NCBI GenBank assembly: GCA_016630955.3
Contig: CM050001.1
Location: 372,001 to 436,000, forward strand
Direction: 5' to 3'
From: Didymella arachidicola
Lineage: Eukaryota; Ascomycota; Dothideomycetes; Pleosporales; Didymellaceae
DNA length: 64,000 bases
Below are positions 45,201 to 56,398 of this stretch, one piece after another. Made by a program: the position numbers and the translations under genes. The number at the start of each line of letters is the position of its first letter. The first letter of the stretch is position 1. The notes under the pieces were generated by a model that saw nothing but the letters and a program-made list of their open reading frames with translations, searched no databases and had not been told where the DNA came from.

Positions 45201-48200
45201 GGGTATGTGCCATCCTTGTGGCCGCAGATGAAAGTGAGACGGCGGATGCGACGAGCGAGGAGCTCCTCCTTGTACTCCTCGACAATCGGCAGGATGCGCT
45301 CGAGGATCTCTTCGTCGTGAACACCTTCGATGTCACGGACAGCAACGTTCAGAACACCAGTGAGCTCGTCGGTGTTCTGCTTAGGAGGGTTAACGCCGGT
45401 GGTCGGGGTGCGCTTCAAGGAAAGACTGTCCTTGAGACTGACGCCACCCTTCTTGGACGCACCGACAGAGGGGAACAGCTCAAGAGCCTTGGCAAGAGAT
45501 TCATCAGCATCATCGAGGTACTCAACAGGGACAACGGCACCCTTCCTGGAGGGCTCATTGTCAAAGCGAGCATTCCAGGCAGACAGATCGCTCATGGAGT
45601 GAATGCGAGGAGGGCGCTCGAAGCCGGGGGTGCTGGGTGTGCCAGGCTCAGAAGGCTCAACCGCAAGACCGTACTCGGCCTCGCCCACCTTGCGGAGCAC
45701 AAAGTCCCAAGAAAGCAGACACTGCTGCTCACCCTCGTTGTGGTAGTTGATGTTCTGGAGCTGGTAGGCACGGTAAGCGCGGCGGGTGTACACCTCGAGA
45801 GCAGCGAGAGCAACCCAGGGGTCCTGGTGGACGAAGAACTGGGTCAGGACGTCGAAGACAGTGTACCTGGAGTCGACGACCTCCTTAATGACCTCAAAGT
45901 TGGGCTCGCGGTGATCCCAGCCGCTCTCGCCGTAGCGCGACTCGACCACGGCAGAGCGGAGGATGTGCTCCATCTGCGATGTGCGCTCCTCGAGAGAAGG
46001 CATAGCGCATTGAATGAGGACCTCGCGGGCCTTCAGCGACACCTTAGCGGTCTGCCTGGACTCGAGCTCAGTAAGCTTCTTGAGCGTGACCTTGAAGTAC
46101 TTGGCAATGTTGCCGACACCAGGCCTATTGGGACGGTACAGATCGAGGATCGCGATAACCAGGTTGTTCTTCGCGGCGACGCGGGTGTGAGACAGAACAG
46201 TGTGTACGACGCTAGCGATGTTATCGCGGTTCTCGTCACGGAGCTTGAGGATGACCTCCTCATCTCGCGAGTTGCGAGAAGAGAAGAGACGCTCGGTGGC
46301 CCAGTACTGCTCGAGGTATGTGAGGACGACGCTGTACTCGTGGGCCTTGAGACCCTCAGAGTAACGACGAATGACGTCCAGAAGGGGAGCCAAGCCAGCC
46401 TTTAAGAGCTCAGCATCGTTCTTGGAGACGTTGTCGACTAGGAACTTCTCAAAGGCCTTGTTGAGCTGCTTGCTGGGGAACTCGAGCTGTCGGCTGTGAG
46501 CCTTCTCGACGATCTGCTCGAGTTGAGTGTCGAGCTTCTGCGGCATACGTGCGTGCAGAGCAGAAGCCTGAGCGTTCCACTCACCGTAGGGCAGCTCAGG
46601 GTCGCGGAGGACTTCCACGAGCTCCTTCAGCGTGCTCTGCATGATAACCTGGTTGTCGAAACCCTGGAGAATATTCTGGAGAACACCGGACAGGTATGCG
46701 AGCCTCTGCGGGGGCTTGCTACCCATGACCTGGGGAGTGCCCATATCGGGGAGCAGACCGGTAAAGTTCTGAGCAGACTTGACCTTGGACGGGTCATCCA
46801 GAGCCAGGACACCGAGAATGTCACCAGCCTCGAGAGTAGCTCCCGGCTGCTTGATCAGGTTGACGATACCGTCTTCCTGGGCGATCAAAGGCATGTACAT
46901 CTTCATGACTTCGACCTCGGCAAAGGGCTGACCCTTGCTGATGTGCGAGCCGTTTTCGACGGTGAACTTGACGAGCTTTCCGGGCGAAGGAGTGCGGAGC
47001 TGAGTGGGGTCGTTCTCCTGCTCGAGCAGAGCAGTCTTGCCGTCAACAGAGAGACGAGTCGCGCCAACCTCCTCCTTCCAGTACACATTGTGCGACTTTC
47101 CACCGAGGAGGATCAGGAGACCGCCGTCAGCAAGCGCACGCAGACCGACAACGACCTTGGAGCCGTTGATGAAAAGGGTGAAGCTGTCGAGAGTTGATCT
47201 GGTCGCAGTGAACTTGTACCTGTGGCCCTCGTAGATGAAGTCGACAGGGAAGACGGTCTTGAGGACGTCCTTGGAAGGAACCTGGCCCTTCTCAAGAGAC
47301 GTCTTGTACTCGTTGATGCACGACTCGGAGGCGATGTGAGCCTTGGTGACGGCACCACAGATGACAGCGATCATGGTGTCAGGACGCTCGGCGGTGAGCT
47401 TCTTGGTGATGAGCTCATCGAGCCAACCGGTGGTGATGGTGTTGTCCTCGAAAGCCGGGGTCTCGAGCAGCTTGATGAGGTACTCGACGGTGGTGCGGAA
47501 GTCACCGCGAATGCTCAATTCCTTGAGCGCAACAACCATGTGCTTTCGCGACGCCTGACGGTTTTCACCGTAAGCGAAGATGTGCCCAAACTGCGAGTCG
47601 GAGAAGCTGTGGATACCACCGGCGGAGCTGACGGAGAAGTAACCCCAGACGTTGGAGCTGGACCTGAAGTTCAGGTCGTGAATGGTTCCGCCAGACGGCT
47701 TGAAGCCCTCGTCGGGGTCTTCGGATGTGATGCGGCAGGCGGTGCAGTGGCCCTTGGGGGTCGGGCGGCGCTGGCTCTGGACGCTGCCGGAGGTGGAGAA
47801 GTCGAAGTCGATCTGGGAGTCGGCGTGGGGGTCGGCGCCGTACAGCAGGCGAATGTCGCGGATGCGGTGCAGGGGCAGACCCATGGCGATCTGGAGCTGG
47901 GCGGCAGGGAGGTTGACGCCCGTGACCATCTCGGTGGTGGGGTGTTCGACCTGCAGACGCGGGTTCAGCTCGAGGAAGTAGAACTTGTCGTCTGCGTGCG
48001 AGTACAGGTACTCGACGGTACCGGCGGAGACGTAGCCGACCAGGCGGCCGAGCGAGACGGCGGCCTTCTCCATCTCCTGGAACGTCTTGGAGCCGGCGAC
48101 TGTGACGGGGGCCTCTTCGATGATCTTCTGGTGGCGGCGCTGGACGGAGCAGTCGCGGCCAAAGAGCGAGATGTTGTTGCCGTACTGGTCGGCCAGCAGC

Positions 48201-49370
48201 TGGACCTCGAGATGGCGGGCGCTGCCGGCGAGCTTCATAATGAAGATGGGCGAGCCGGGAATCTCGGACGCGGCGGCCTTGTACAGCTGCTCAAAGTCCT
48301 CCTCGCGCTCGACCTTGCGGATGCCCTTGCCGCCGCCGCCCTCGGAGGCCTTGACCATGACAGGGAAGCCAATCTTCTTGGCCGCGTCTAGGCCCTCTTG
48401 CCAGGACTTTGTGCAGCCCTTCTCGTAGACGTCGTCCTTGACGGTGACGATGCCGTTCGCGTCGACCTCGACCTCGTCGACGCCGGTGCCGGACCACGGG
48501 ATGCAGGGCACCTGGGCGTGCTGGGCGACAATGGTCGACGAGATCTTGTCGCCGAGCGAGCGCATGGCGGAGCCCGGGGGGCCGATGAAGACGATCTTCT
48601 TGGGGGACGCAGCGAGCGACTCGGGCAGCTTGGGGTTTTCGGAGGCGTGGCCCCTGGGGTGGGTCAGTATTGTCCAGTATTGCCAGATGGAAAACGGGAA
48701 ATGCTCGTCAACAGGGAGGAATTGGGAATGCTCGTCAAAAGAGAGGATTTGGGAATGCTTGTCAAAAGAGAGGAATTGGGAATGCTTGTCAAAAGAGAGG
48801 AATTGGGAATGCTTGTCAAAAGAGAGGAATTGGGAATGCTTGTCAAAAGAGAGGAATTGGGAATGCTTGTCAAAAGAGAGGAATTGGGAATGCTTGTCAA
48901 AAGAGAGGAATTGGGAATGCTCACCAGCCAGCCCACACGGCATGCACGTTCATACGCTCCGCAACATCGACAATCAGCTCGACATTGGCGTAGTTGTTGT
49001 TGTTAGTGCCACCCGGGACCTCGACATACTGGTCCGCCATCCTGATGTACTCGGCATTGGCCTGCAAGTCCTCGGGCGTCGCCATGACGGTGAACTGAAT
49101 GGCGCGCTCATCGCCAAACGTCTCGTACGCCCACTTGCGCACGGAGCGGATCTCCTTGACGGCGGCAATGCCGTTGTTCGCAATCAGCACGTTGGTGATG
49201 ACCGTGTGGCCGTCGTTGGCGGCCACAAAGTCCTTGACCTTGCCCGGCGCCGCGGCGGAGAGCCGGTTGCCGCCGATGAAGTGCGGCGCCAGGTCGAACT
49301 GCGCGGCGTAGCTGCTGGGCGCGCCGTTGGCATCGCTGGCGTGGACGCCGTTGGTGGCTGCGCTCGCCAT
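42205..49370 (-). CDS. acc1: Acetyl-CoA carboxylase, multifunctional cytosolic
   Basis: Three exons (49370-48925, 48653-43789, 43739-42205) give about 2281 aa, the normal length of fungal ACC. I start at MASAATNGVHAS; the seven codons upstream are opened only by a TTG. The biotin carboxylase domain begins at about residue 50 (NVLIANNGIAAVKEIRSVRK), with the ATP-grasp loop EGGGGKGIRK and LEVQLLADQYGN. The biotin carrier motif EVMKMYMP places the biotin Lys near 733, as in yeast Acc1. The central regulatory region follows, then carboxyltransferase with SANSGARIGLAEE, GAYLVRLGQRAIQ and VVDPTINPQYMEMYAD. The enzyme makes malonyl-CoA for fatty acid synthesis and elongation. Intron 1 (271 bp) is almost entirely a 27-bp minisatellite, while intron 2 is 49 bp. 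It lies in the same direction as SMC3 and NudE. Confidence 0.96.
48654..48924 (-). other. First intron of ACC, minisatellite intron
   Basis: The donor GTGAGC at 48924 and acceptor CCCCAG at 48654 join ...HAVWAGW (TG|G) to GHASENPKL in frame. At 271 bp this is four to six times longer than most other introns in the window. The tandem repeat fills most of the donor-proximal part, and the last 40-odd bases near the acceptor are unique. If the intron is retained, the ACC frame meets TGA at its second codon, so splicing is required for full-length enzyme. Confidence 0.85.
48696..48921. repeat. 27-bp tandem minisatellite inside ACC intron 1
   Basis: Seven consecutive 27-bp units start at 48724, 48751, 48778, 48805, 48832, 48859 and 48886. 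The first differs slightly and the other six look identical. A degenerate 28-bp unit precedes them at 48696, and a partial unit at 48913 merges into the splice donor. The plus-strand unit begins GGGAATGCTTGTCAAAAGAG. No frame of the repeat contains a stop codon on either strand, which explains the long spurious frames around it. Confidence 0.93.
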
Positions 49371-49693
49371 GGTGCGGGGTGTGTGCAATTCGTCCCGCGG
49401 GTGCGAATTGGGCGGGGAGGAGCTGCAGTCGGCGAGTTTGGGAGGCGCTGCAGTCGGCGAGTTTGGGAGACTCCGAGACTGCGATTCAACACCGGAGCGG
49501 AGAGGGCTCGGCTAGTGGCTGGAAATCGACGCAGCTCGAGAGTGGATGGAATTGGCAGGTGGGAGCGTCCGGACAGATGGACAGAGAGGGATATTAGTTT
49601 GGTGCTCGTGTGCAGAGTGGAGCCCGGAGTACAATTCTCAGTACTCGCGCTCGCTCACAGCAAGTGGTTCTGATACGTGCGGGTGCCGGGAGG

Positions 49694-49727
<34 letters not shown>

Positions 49728-51863
49728 GGGCAAGAAGGAGCTGGCACACGAGGGAGGGAGGTAAATGCAAGCAGGAGCCTGTGCAAAGAGGGATGGGGGA
49801 GGTCAGTCTCGCTGTGGGAGGACAGCAAGGAGCGTTGGATGGGAGGGAGCAGCAGCGCAGGGCCGGGAGACGTGTCTGTATTAAATTTTTGACCTGCCCG
49901 CCGCTGAGCCCGCAGAGCACTGACAGTGTGCCTCTCGCCCAAGTCCCCATAACGCAGCTCCCCAAGCTTATCCCGAGCTGTTGAGCTGACGCCGGGACCT
50001 TGCCTATCACCCACGACGCCACCATGCCCAAGACAGCCCTAGCCCCAAGTGCCGGATCCTCCACCACCGCCGGCGCCGCCCCTGCCTTCATTCTTCCGAC
50101 CGCTGCACCGACACCTCGGACGCCGAGAGAAGCTTCCAGCGTGAATTCTTGCAGCGCTGAAGCTCAATGCGCTTCCCAGCGCGTGCCGCACCGCGGGCCC
50201 TGCTCGACTATCACAATGCGCCGTGGAGCGCGCCAGCTGTTGGGAGAGATTCCGCATTAGTCCCTGGTTGCGAGCCCCCCAACACTCATCGCTGCACTCC
50301 ATAAGCACGCCGTTGAGCCCTCGCTAGAGATACCCAGCAGCACCTCGTTGGCCTCGTACAACCCGCTGCTCCGCTCCCAAGCATTCTGCCCTCTCCCCGC
50401 ACCCTCAACAATGCGCCCTGCGCGTTATCTCGCGCGCACGCCATGTCTGTGTTATATAATCGAGCGTGAAACTGCCCTGTTGATTAATGTGACGCTGTCT
50501 CTGCCTTGCAATGTAATCCTTTTCTAAGCCTCGCTGTAAGCTTACACGTGCCATCGTTGACAAGTCCCCGTCCTGTCTGGCACGGCTCTCCGAAACCCGG
50601 ACTCCGACCACCCACCTCCGGAAGCGTCCCCAGACGGTCAACACGTACAAGACAACTACAAGTACAAGCGTTCATGACGCTGAGAGCGCTGCCGGTGTCA
50701 TCGGAGCCGGCGGTGGTGCTAGGCACTCGTGCGCAACACTCCCCATCCATCACCACCCACCACAGCACCCACGCACCACCCCCACCATCATCTGCTTACT
50801 ACAACATGTAAGCAGCTTAGTCCCTCTTACCTCACACCAAGACCGCACACGTCACAGCGCTCCCACCATGTCTGGGTATGGGTGCGGTGCGGCCCGCTGC
50901 ATATCCCTTAGCCTTTCACATGTCAAAAAAAGTCGTACGATTTTCCCCCGGTTTCATCACCACAAACCCCGCCTATCCTGGACGTGATCTGAACCTGCGC
51001 CGAACCGCTTCTGAGCTTATTTCGACGTCGGAGAGCCCGCCATGGGTCTGGCGTTGGTTGGACATGCGCTGGCTGGCTGACTTTCTTCCCTCGTTATCTG
51101 CTGGTGGTGGATGAAAAGGACAAACTCTCTAAACGTGTCACGCGCGCGCTGGCTAAGGATAGCATGTGTTGGCTATGCTATACCGTGAGATTCTAGTTGC
51201 TGGCTTTGATACCGCTGTAGTATAATCAGAAATCGCCTTTCTCGCGCTGTCATGGCAGACGGGACAGGAGGACCGAAGGAAGTGTCTGGTCTGGCATGTG
51301 AAAGTGGCCCGGACCAACACCCCACCTCTGACAGCTAGAGTGCGACATGTCAGATCCGTCTCGCAGACCCTGTGACGCAACGGGCCCGTGTGAGTGGGAT
51401 GTAGCGGGGTGGCCTGTCGTTTGCGAGGATTTGTAGGGGAAAGCTGGGGAGGAGGTTGTGGCGTGTTTGGTGTGGAAGGGGATAGAGGCAAGCAGCACTG
51501 TCTGGAGGAGAACGCACTGCTTGCTTGTTTGTGCATCTGGTCTGGGCTGGGGCCATCTTTAAGACTCTATTGTCATAGAACGTCTGGTATCTAAATTCCA
51601 TTGTGTTATTGGAAATAAAATCCCTCATACAAGCGATGTGAGTGGATGATAATAACAAAGGGGATGTATTGGTATCTAAACGATATGTAACTGCCACGGT
51701 CCAGCACATGGCCTGCTCACTCCCCACAATCTCCCAACCGACGCCATGCACAACACCGCCCATGGACTCTGGTACCTGCGTTGCGCCCCATGCTCCAACG
51801 CCAGATCCATGCAAGCCCTAGGCTGTAAACACCTCCAATCAGATACTCGCAATGCACGCAAGC
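49371..51863. other. ACC upstream region and gene-poor gap
   Basis: The first 500 bases should hold the ACC promoter and 5' leader, including a (AGC)10 tract. Further on, frames of up to 165 codons lack motifs. No RNA gene was recognised. Confidence 0.45.
49695..49724. repeat. (AGC)10 microsatellite upstream of ACC
   Basis: Ten AGC units run without interruption about 325 bp upstream of the ACC start codon, in the likely promoter or 5' leader (GCT units in the transcript sense). Confidence 0.9.
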
Positions 51864-53802
51864 CTAGTACGTCTCCTCCTCATACGTCGACATCTTGCGA
51901 GGACGCGCCGGGGGCCCCATGCCGCCGTCCATGCTTGCGCTGATCCTCCTGCTCACGCTTGTCCTCCGCGGCAGAGCGCTCCCGCTCCCGCTCCCCGGGG
52001 TGGGGATTCCAGTCTGCTCCATCGTTGCTCGTCGTCCAATAGGCGTCTTGATCTCACCTTCGTCGTCGCTGTCGCTGCGTGATACGTTGTGAGAGTTGCC
52101 CTGGTCACTCGGGTGCCTATTCAGAGATGTCCGGCCAAACTGACGCCCTTCGTGAAGGTGCAGGATCGGAGGAGGGGCCTTTCCTATTCGGCCGCCCATC
52201 GACGCTGACGAGTAGTGGCCGAGTGGGTTCCTGGTGTTAGGCGTACGTGCGCCGGGTGTGCGTGTCGTGCTGCTTCTGGTGATGGGACTGGGTCTGCTTG
52301 GCGCCCTGGACAGCTGTGGAGTGGATGACATCGACGCCCGGCTGCCGGGTCGACTGGTGCTTGTGTTCGATGGCGCGTTCGATGGCACACCAAACGAGAG
52401 TCGGCTTACACCAGTATTGTTTGCGCCTTCTCCAACAGAGGAGGCTGAGGTCGAGGCCTGTGACGCACGCTTCCTAACTGAGACCGAACCCGGCAGGTAG
52501 TTGCTTGCTGCGCTTGGAGGTCGCGGACTCGCTCGTGGAGGTGTGGCCAATGGAGCAGGCAGCTTGGAACGTGCCGAGTGTACTCGCTCCTCGAGTTTCT
52601 GCATCTTGCCAATCAGCCCTCGAATCTGGTAGAGAGAGCCAGATCTTGGCAAACCACCTGCCGATGCGCTGTTGCCAATGCTAGGTCGAGACGGCCGTTG
52701 TGTTTGATTCTGGTGGGCGTGATTCTGGTGGGCGCTGGGAGGACGCATGACAGATGGCGTGCGTCGTGGACCGGCAGAAGCCCCTGCGCCGGATGCAGCT
52801 GAGATGCTGGGCAGGCGTGTGTGTCGCGGTCGAGAGGCCAATGTGCCTGCTCTTGGTGTGGCGGCAGGATCGCGCGATGCGAGGGACAGTTTTCGTGTTG
52901 GCATGGGCGGGTTGAACGGTATGGGTCGTATGGCAAGGGGCGCGTCGGACAGCGGCGGAGAGGGTGGTGTCGAGTCTGGACGCAGGCCGTCTGGCTGCAT
53001 GCTGTACGGCGGAGTGGAGGCAGCAGTGGGCGACGACATGTTCGTGTTGGTGGTCGAGGCCTCGGAAAAGGGCGAGCGCGGCCGCAGTGTGTGCGACTCC
53101 TTGGCCAGGTGGTTGGAGACGGCGCGCTGGTGGTGCTTCTCGATGGTGGCCTCGGCCAGGCGCAGCTTCTCCTGCGTGATCTCCGACTCGATCTTCAGGT
53201 CCGACAGTTCATCGCGCAGGCGCTGGGTCTCGATGCGCAGCCCCTCGCGCTCGCGCTCGCCGATCTGGATCTCCTCCTCGAGCATGACTTCGCGCTCCAC
53301 AGCCACGTTGAACTTGGTCTCGATGTCCTCGAGCGACGATGTCTGGTTGCGCGTCTGGCGCTCGAAGTCGTCGTTCTGGACTTCCATGTCGCGCAGCTTG
53401 AGCTGCAGCGTACGCTGGGCATCGCGCAGAGTGGTGATCTCCTTCTGCAGCGTGTTCTGCGCGTTGTTGGCCTCGGTCTTGCTCTGCTTGTACTTGGTCT
53501 GTCTGCGCGTTAGCCGCCTGGTCCCACACTGCTCGAGAAGGCTCTGACAGCCCACGCACCTTCCACTCCTCGGCCTCGAAGCCCAGCCGCTCTACCTTCT
53601 CCTGCAGCTTGCGCTCGCGCTTCTCGCTCTCTTCGACGTCGCGCTCCAGTTCAGCCTCCAGCTCCTTGCTAGACGACTGGAACTCCTGCAGCTCGGCGTC
53701 GAGCGTCTCGTAGGCCGTCTTGTAGTAGTCCAGCTCCGCCTGCAGACTGGCAAAGCCGTTGCTGCCCCGCTGCGGCGAGGACGGCATCTCTGCGCCGACC
53801 AT
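51864..53802 (-). CDS. nudE: NudE/Ndel1-like nuclear distribution protein
   Basis: Two exons (53802-53560 and 53498-51864) give about 625 aa. A 61-bp intron with GTGCGT donor joins EAEEWK to TKYKQSKTEAN, matching the uninterrupted helix of other NudE proteins. The N-terminal coiled coil covers about residues 20-180 (LQAELDYYKTAYETLDAELQ, TTLRDAQRTLQLKLRDMEV, SSLEDIETKFNVAVEREVM). The rest is Ser/Pro/Arg-rich and disordered, with many SP/TP sites. NudE binds LIS1/NudF and dynein and supports nuclear migration and hyphal transport. The start at 53802 has a good context (GCCATGG); a second ATG lies at 53787. The coiled coil is intact. The long basic disordered tail is typical of filamentous fungi. 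Confidence 0.92.
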
Positions 53803-54634
53803 GGCGGCGGTGCCGTGTGCGGCGACAACCGCAGGGCACTTTCAGGGCACTTTCAGGGGAGTGCGCGCTGCGTTGGGCAGGCGGGTGTTGGTGAACCAAG
53901 CGCCAGATCGTTCGCAGCGATGATACTCTACTGCGCGCAGTGGCAGCAATGCGCAGGACGTGAGCGAGCCGGCGGGGTCGCAAAAGCCTCCAGGGTGCGG
54001 TGTGGTGCGGTGTGGTGCGGTGCGGTTGTATCGGCGGCAGCGAATCGGCGTGTGTTGTTGACAGTGCGCGCCGTTGCCAGACGCAAATCTGCAGGCAGCC
54101 GTTCCCTGTCGTCCTGTCGTCCTGTCGTGGTGTCGCTGCGGTCGTTCTTTCCCTGTCCCTGTGTCGGTTAGTAGTCAGCTGTGTCGCGCCCGGCCGTGAC
54201 GTGGGCGGCGGGGGTGTGTTTGTTGTCAGGATGGCGGTGATGGAGAGGTTGTCCTGGGAAACGGCCGTGCGTCGCTCCCGTAGCTGCACGAGCGGGCTGG
54301 GGGCTGGTAAATGAAAACGGCTGGACCACTCTCCTTAGTCTCCTATCGATAATAAGGGACAGTCCAGCTGCCCGTTCGCAAACTCAGCAGCCTCCAAGTC
54401 TTGACTCTTGACGGTACTCCTGCCTGCTGACCAGGCGTGCGGTACACCGACATCCTCCAAGGCGGTGCATCCCTGGTGTGAATCATGACCTTTTGGGCGT
54501 CACATGCAATTTCCGTCTTTGGGCTGCGTGCCACGTCAGGGCACCCCAGACGCCATCGTGAAATTATCGAACACATGTGGAAAGAAAACTTGGGTATATC
54601 TACAGTCTGCTGCCATCCATCCCTGTCATCCGTA
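53803..54634. other. NudE upstream region with simple repeats
   Basis: This gap holds the NudE promoter and the downstream side of the carrier gene. Short direct repeats are seen: GTGCGGTGTG-type units at about 53997-54027 and CCTGTCGT units at about 54105-54130. No gene was found. Confidence 0.45.
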
Positions 54635-56398
54635 TTACTCCTTCTTACCGTACGCGTCGGCGATGTCTCTCGACTGTTCTTGCGCATTTCTTGCGATCTC
54701 CCTGCCCTTCTCGACCAGGCTATCGGACTGCGATCCAACAATCGCAGCTTGCTGAGCGCTCGACGTAGGAGTGTCCGCTGCTTGAGTGTGCATGTTGTAA
54801 ACTTCGCTCGCCTTGCCCCGTGCTGTCGAGGCTACTGACTCGGTCGCCTCAGTAGCTTTTGCGTATGACCCGCTAGCAGTATCGTGGGCGGTCAAGGCCA
54901 CGGACTGTGCTGCGTCGCTTGCCTTGCTGGCTTGTGCTTGTGCTGTCGATAAGACAGACTCGGCGGTCTCCACAGCCTTGGTGATTGCTCCATGTGCCTG
55001 CTCCTTCGCGCCTTGAGCCAGGCTCGGCGCCTGCTGCGAACCACTGCTCACTGCTTCTTGGGTGGTCGAGGCCGCAGACTGCGTTGCATCGGTGGCCTTG
55101 CTGTACGCCTCGCTGACCTGCTCTTTACCGGCTTGGTAAAGGTTCTGAGCCTGCTGAGACCCTTGTGCGACAGCATCCTGGACCTTCTCAGCTGCCTGTT
55201 CAGCCACCTCTACGCCCTTTGTGTACGCTTCGCCCACGCGCTCCTTGCCCTCCTCGATGCTGTCTGTTGCCATCTGCTTGAGCTCTTCTGTTGACGGGAA
55301 ACGCTCCATCGACTTCAGCACGCTGTAGTAAAGAGAGATGATAGCAGCATGGATTCGCTCCTTCATCAGCATCGTAATGCCATGCGAGAAGAAGCCCTTG
55401 AGGACCTCTCCACCGAGGCCCTGGTACAAGCCCAGGAAGCCTTCGGTCTGTGCAATGCGCAGGATGGTGGCGAACACAGTGCGCTGTCTGGCACGGACTG
55501 CCTTGGACCTCAGTGGCTTCTCGGCCTTCTCGAACTCAGAGGTCTCACCTGTGGTGTCGCTGGGCTTCTGGGAGGAGACCTGGGCCCGCGTCTTCGCGAG
55601 CTGGAACGGGTAGGTCAGAGTCGAAGCCAGCGCCTTGCTCGTCGCAGCTATCAAGAAGGTGATGCGGGCGCCGGGGTTGTCACGCTTGCCCTGCGGAACC
55701 AGCAGGCGCAACAGCACCTTGTGCAGCAGCATAGTCAAGGAAGGGTTCAGTGTAAGGATCAGGCTGGCTGAGTAGCCTGACCAGAAGCCCAGTAGCCCCT
55801 TCTCCTTCCTGATCTCGTATGCGATGTCACGTGTGCTCGTCGCCGGCGGAACGGCCGTGTTGCCATCAAGCGCAGTCATGGCCGCCGTCTGCTTCCTGGT
55901 CACGATGTTCTGGATGGGCGTCGTGCAGAACTTGGAAAAGGCCCCCGCGACTACACCCACACCAATCTCCTCCAGAGCACCCAGGCTCTTTCGTCCGCCT
56001 TGAGCGGCCAGCCGACTCTGCCTCACGTACGAATAGGCGAGAAAGAACAGGAAGCTATCCGTGACGCCCTTGAACACCTCGTGAGGCACGCCGTTGTAGA
56101 AAGCTGATATTCCTCCTTCGCGCTCGTATATCTTCTCGATCGCATCAAGGATGCCATCGTATCGGGGTCGCTCATTCTCGCCCTGCAGCTGTTTCTGGAC
56201 TTGGAGGCGCGCGACGACGAGGTCGAGAGGGTACGTGATGAGCTTCGAGATGGCCGTGCCGAGGGCGCCGGATGTTGCATGGCCGAGGGCTGGAAGGGCT
56301 GGGCCAAGCGCGCTGGGCTTCGTCGCCTGTTCGTGGGTGAGATGGTACAGCTCGAACGCATCGAGCTGCGAGTTGTAGATGTACGTGTAGCTGCTCAT
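54635..56398 (-). CDS. Peroxisomal-type mitochondrial carrier family protein with LEA-like tail
   Basis: The frame gives 587 aa from the ATG at 56398 (MSSYTYIYNS); the upstream extension has no carrier content. Residues of about 40-350 form a mitochondrial carrier domain with three repeats, marked by YPLDLVVARLQ, CTTPIQNIVTRKQ and YPFQLAKTRAQ. The second-repeat signature and the RYDGILDAIEKIYEREG segment are typical of the SLC25A17/PMP34-Ant1 group, which exchanges adenine nucleotides or CoA-type cofactors across the peroxisomal membrane. Unusually, about 210 residues follow the carrier. They are rich in Ala, Ser, Gln, Thr and Glu and repeat amphipathic units such as QAGKEQVSEAYSKATDATQS and QGAKEQAHGAITKAVETAES. 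This resembles group 3 LEA proteins. No introns are needed and no break is seen. Confidence 0.87.
   Translation of the reverse strand: MSSYTYIYNSQLDAFELYHLTHEQATKPSALGPALPALGHATSGALGTAISKLITYPLDLVVARLQVQKQLQGENERPRYDGILDAIEKIYEREGGISAFYNGVPHEVFKGVTDSFLFFLAYSYVRQSRLAAQGGRKSLGALEEIGVGVVAGAFSKFCTTPIQNIVTRKQTAAMTALDGNTAVPPATSTRDIAYEIRKEKGLLGFWSGYSASLILTLNPSLTMLLHKVLLRLLVPQGKRDNPGARITFLIAATSKALASTLTYPFQLAKTRAQVSSQKPSDTTGETSEFEKAEKPLRSKAVRARQRTVFATILRIAQTEGFLGLYQGLGGEVLKGFFSHGITMLMKERIHAAIISLYYSVLKSMERFPSTEELKQMATDSIEEGKERVGEAYTKGVEVAEQAAEKVQDAVAQGSQQAQNLYQAGKEQVSEAYSKATDATQSAASTTQEAVSSGSQQAPSLAQGAKEQAHGAITKAVETAESVLSTAQAQASKASDAAQSVALTAHDTASGSYAKATEATESVASTARGKASEVYNMHTQAADTPTSSAQQAAIVGSQSDSLVEKGREIARNAQEQSRDIADAYGKKE

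Noticed and set aside
44846..46405. 519-codon plus-strand frame antisense to ACC.
   Set aside because: It is a shadow of the biased codon use of ACC exon 2, lacks motifs, and the opposite strand encodes a fully recognisable enzyme.
48398..49006. Plus-strand frame with repeated KR sites (EELGMLVKR units), looking like a Kex2-processed RiPP or pheromone precursor.
   Set aside because: It has no signal peptide, begins antisense to the ACC biotin carboxylase domain, and all frames of the 27-bp repeat are open, so the KR periodicity is a by-product of the minisatellite inside an intron.
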